In this document: piece after piece, positions 61,134 through 64,000 of the stretch
Layout of the letters: each line of letters begins with the position of its first letter
How positions within the stretch are numbered: the first letter of the stretch is position 1
Assembly (NCBI GenBank): GCA_026004195.1
Contig: BPIQ01000001.1
Coordinates: 983,122-1,047,121 of the forward strand
From: Candidatus Binatia bacterium
GTDB taxonomy: Bacteria > Desulfobacterota > Binatia > HRBIN30 > BPIQ01
DNA length: 64,000 bases
Reading direction: 5' to 3'
The notes under the pieces: generated by a model
The model's input: only the letters and a program-made list of their open reading frames with translations
What the model was told of the DNA's origin: nothing
Database searches by the model: none
Translations under genes and position numbers: made by a program

Positions 61134-61960
61134 TGCCCACCCTTACTAGGGGTCCAGAGCGACCTTGTCAAGACATCGGCCCCGACCGACCGCCGGAACC
61201 AGAGCCGCTCGAGGCGGCGGAGCTTCACGTACGCCCACCGCCCCGGGCCGTAGAGGGCGTAGCTGTAAGCGGCCACGAAGAGGAAAATCTGCGGTTCCGC
61301 CACGAGGAAGTTGCCGAGAAGAATGACGGCGAGAAGAATCCAGAAGGGCTGTCGCCGGTAGAGCTCGACCTCCTTGAAGCTGTAGTAACGCACCCCGCTC
61401 ACCATGAGGCCGGCCAGCACGTAGGTGAGGACCAGGAAAACCAGGTGCCGGTTCGCCACGACCTCGCCGCCCAGGTAATGGCCCAGAAGCACGGTCGTCA
61501 CGACGACGTCGGCGGCGGCCGGAATCGGCAAGCCGACGAAGTGGCGTTTCTCCACGTTGTCCCACTGCACGTTGAAACGGGCGAGGCGAAGAGCGCCGCA
61601 GGTCACGTAGAGGGCCGCCGCCAGCCAACCCCACGTCTTCCACGGCAGCAGCGCCCACTGGTAGACCAGCAACGCCGGCGCCACCCCGAAGGCCACGAGG
61701 TCGGAAAGAGAGTCGTACTCGATCCCGAACCGACTCGCCGTCCGCGTGACGCGCGCTACGCGCCCGTCCAGGACATCGAAGACCTGTGCGACGAGAACGG
61801 CGACGGCCGCGACCTCGAACTCCCCCCGAAGCGTCGCGACGACGGAGAAAAAGCCGGAGAAGAGACCGGCCGTGGTGAGCAGATTCGGGAGCACGTGGAC
61901 GCCCTTTCGAAGAGGCGCGCGCAGGTCCCGCGCGCGGATCGTGTGAACCCCGCCGTTCAC
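61130..61960 (-). CDS. pssA: CDP-diacylglycerol--serine O-phosphatidyltransferase
   Basis: A 276-residue membrane enzyme that makes phosphatidylserine. The CDP-alcohol phosphatidyltransferase motif DGx2ARx8Gx3Dx3D is seen as DGRVARVTRTASRFGIEYDS (then LSD), preceded by PNLLTTAGLFSGFFSVV and followed by several helices. I chose the GTG at 61960, which overlaps the psd stop (GTGA). The stop overlaps the leu leader start. ilvC-psd-pssA-leuA is a conserved order in many bacteria. Confidence 0.95.
   Translation of the reverse strand: MNGGVHTIRARDLRAPLRKGVHVLPNLLTTAGLFSGFFSVVATLRGEFEVAAVAVLVAQVFDVLDGRVARVTRTASRFGIEYDSLSDLVAFGVAPALLVYQWALLPWKTWGWLAAALYVTCGALRLARFNVQWDNVEKRHFVGLPIPAAADVVVTTVLLGHYLGGEVVANRHLVFLVLTYVLAGLMVSGVRYYSFKEVELYRRQPFWILLAVILLGNFLVAEPQIFLFVAAYSYALYGPGRWAYVKLRRLERLWFRRSVGADVLTRSLWTPSKGGQ
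61143..61171 (-). promoter_or_regulatory. Internal promoter for the leu leader/leuA
   Basis: On the minus strand: a perfect TTGACA (61171-61166), exactly 17 bp, then TAGTAA (61148-61143), all within the 3' end of pssA. Transcription would begin near 61136, about three bases before the leader-peptide ATG. The -10 is only a partial match. Confidence 0.5.
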
Positions 61961-62628
61961 GAGCCCGCCTCCGCGATCACGCTTTCCCCCGCCCGCGTCC
62001 GGTCCCCCGGACGAACACGGACCCGGAACCCCGGCGGAAGGTAGACGTCCACCCTGGACCCGAACATGACGATCCCGCACCGGGCACCCCGGTCGATTTC
62101 CATGCCCTCCCGCACATAGCACACGATTCGCCGGGCGAGAAACCCGGCGACTTGCACGAAACAGATCCCGGGCCCCTGGGGGGTCCGCAGCCAGACGGCG
62201 TTGCGCTCGTTTTCCTCCGAAGCTTCCGGGGCGAAAGCCCGCACGAACCGCCCCTTCCGGTACTCGGTTTTTTCCACGCGTCCCGAGGCGGGGGCCCGGT
62301 TCACGTGGACGTCGAAGGGCGACATGAAAATGCTGAGCCTCGTGCCCCCCTCCGGCAAATACCGGTCGTCCGCCGAAGCCTCGACGGCGATCACCCGGCC
62401 GTCCGCGGGAGCCACGAGGAGGTGTTCCCCTTCCGGAGGAGTCCGCTCGGGGTCGCGGAAAAACCAGAGGAGGTAGAGAGAAGCCAAGCCGAAAAGACAC
62501 GCCGGCGCACGCAGGCCGAAGACCCACGACAGGAACGCGGCCCCCAGGCCGGCGGCGACCAGGGGAAAGCCTTCCCGGGCCAGCGGGAGTCCTTTTTTCT
62601 TCGCAGGCGAAGAGAGGTCCGCCTCCAC
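61957..62628 (-). CDS. psd: Phosphatidylserine decarboxylase, small soluble-type proenzyme
   Basis: A 223-residue PSD-A type enzyme that makes phosphatidylethanolamine. FFRDPERTPPEGEHLLVAPA, IFMSPFDVHVNRAPASGRVE and GIVMFGSRVDVYLPP are the family motifs; self-cleavage between Gly and Ser in MFGSR creates the pyruvoyl cofactor. A hydrophobic N-terminal segment (LVAAGLGAAFLSWVFGLRA) anchors it. It starts at GTG 16 bp after ilvC and overlaps pssA. Confidence 0.95.
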   Translation of the reverse strand: MEADLSSPAKKKGLPLAREGFPLVAAGLGAAFLSWVFGLRAPACLFGLASLYLLWFFRDPERTPPEGEHLLVAPADGRVIAVEASADDRYLPEGGTRLSIFMSPFDVHVNRAPASGRVEKTEYRKGRFVRAFAPEASEENERNAVWLRTPQGPGICFVQVAGFLARRIVCYVREGMEIDRGARCGIVMFGSRVDVYLPPGFRVRVRPGDRTRAGESVIAEAGS

Positions 62629-62644
62629 GCCTTTTCCCGAACGG

Positions 62645-64000
<1,356 letters not shown>

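Overview
The window is about 64 kb of high-GC chromosomal DNA from an uncultured-looking Gram-negative bacterium. Two cytochromes P450, Amidohydrolase-2 proteins, SDRs, a class III CoA-transferase, outer-membrane barrel proteins and large secreted proteins with a dockerin-like module and Thr/Pro linkers sit next to ordinary biosynthetic genes. This mix fits a Binatota/deltaproteobacteria-like lineage (Candidatus Binatia type). That placement is inference: there is no rRNA or other marker here, and no tRNA gene was seen.

Layout. 1-5 kb: the 5' end of a gene resembling the protein-only RNase P (HARP), a secreted beta-propeller protein, a decayed PIN-toxin tail, a MerR regulator, and a P450 behind a palindromic operator. 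5-16 kb: palindromic repeats, a nucleotidyltransferase/HEPN pair, a frameshifted cell-surface protein, a metal-handling group (broken propeller remnant, OM channel, HMA protein, short CDF transporter) interrupted by a roughly 870-bp repeat array, and a TesB thioesterase. 16-25 kb: a VTT membrane protein, a TetR-MFP-RND efflux operon, small metabolic proteins and a lytic transglycosylase. 25-34 kb: GlpX, TrkA/TrkH potassium uptake, an epoxide-hydrolase-like enzyme, a second P450 with its TetR, NnrU, and a PIN/Phd toxin-antitoxin pair in toxin-first order. 34-46 kb: a truncated amidohydrolase, a LigD/Ku end-joining locus with a coupled membrane HExxH protein, a TetR-controlled diiron-protein/amidohydrolase operon, and a catabolic operon (VOC, three SDRs, CoA-transferase). 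46-56 kb: acyl-CoA synthetase, Ycf46-type AAA ATPase, CPA antiporter with RCK domains, RarA, NAD kinase, RecN and an OM protein. 56-64 kb: one large minus-strand operon ilvN-ilvC-psd-pssA-(leu leader)-leuA-leuB-usg-truA.

How it works together. The last operon joins branched-chain amino-acid synthesis to phosphatidylethanolamine synthesis. Between pssA and leuA lies what reads as a complete leucine attenuator: a leader peptide with three consecutive Leu codons, four alternating pairing segments and an intrinsic terminator. Start/stop overlaps (ATGA, GTGA, TTGA, TGATG) join at least a dozen gene pairs, so translational coupling is common. Several promoters place the predicted transcript start on or within a few bases of the start codon, suggesting frequent leaderless or near-leaderless mRNAs.

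The most unusual non-coding feature is a palindromic repeat family. Each element is two REP-like hairpins in inverted orientation (loops ACRGAG) with short complementary tails. It occurs at five intergenic loci, once as a tandem array of six alternating 152/153-bp units. Two genes (ligD and the surface protein) each need one frameshift to read through; sequencing error cannot be separated from real mutation here.
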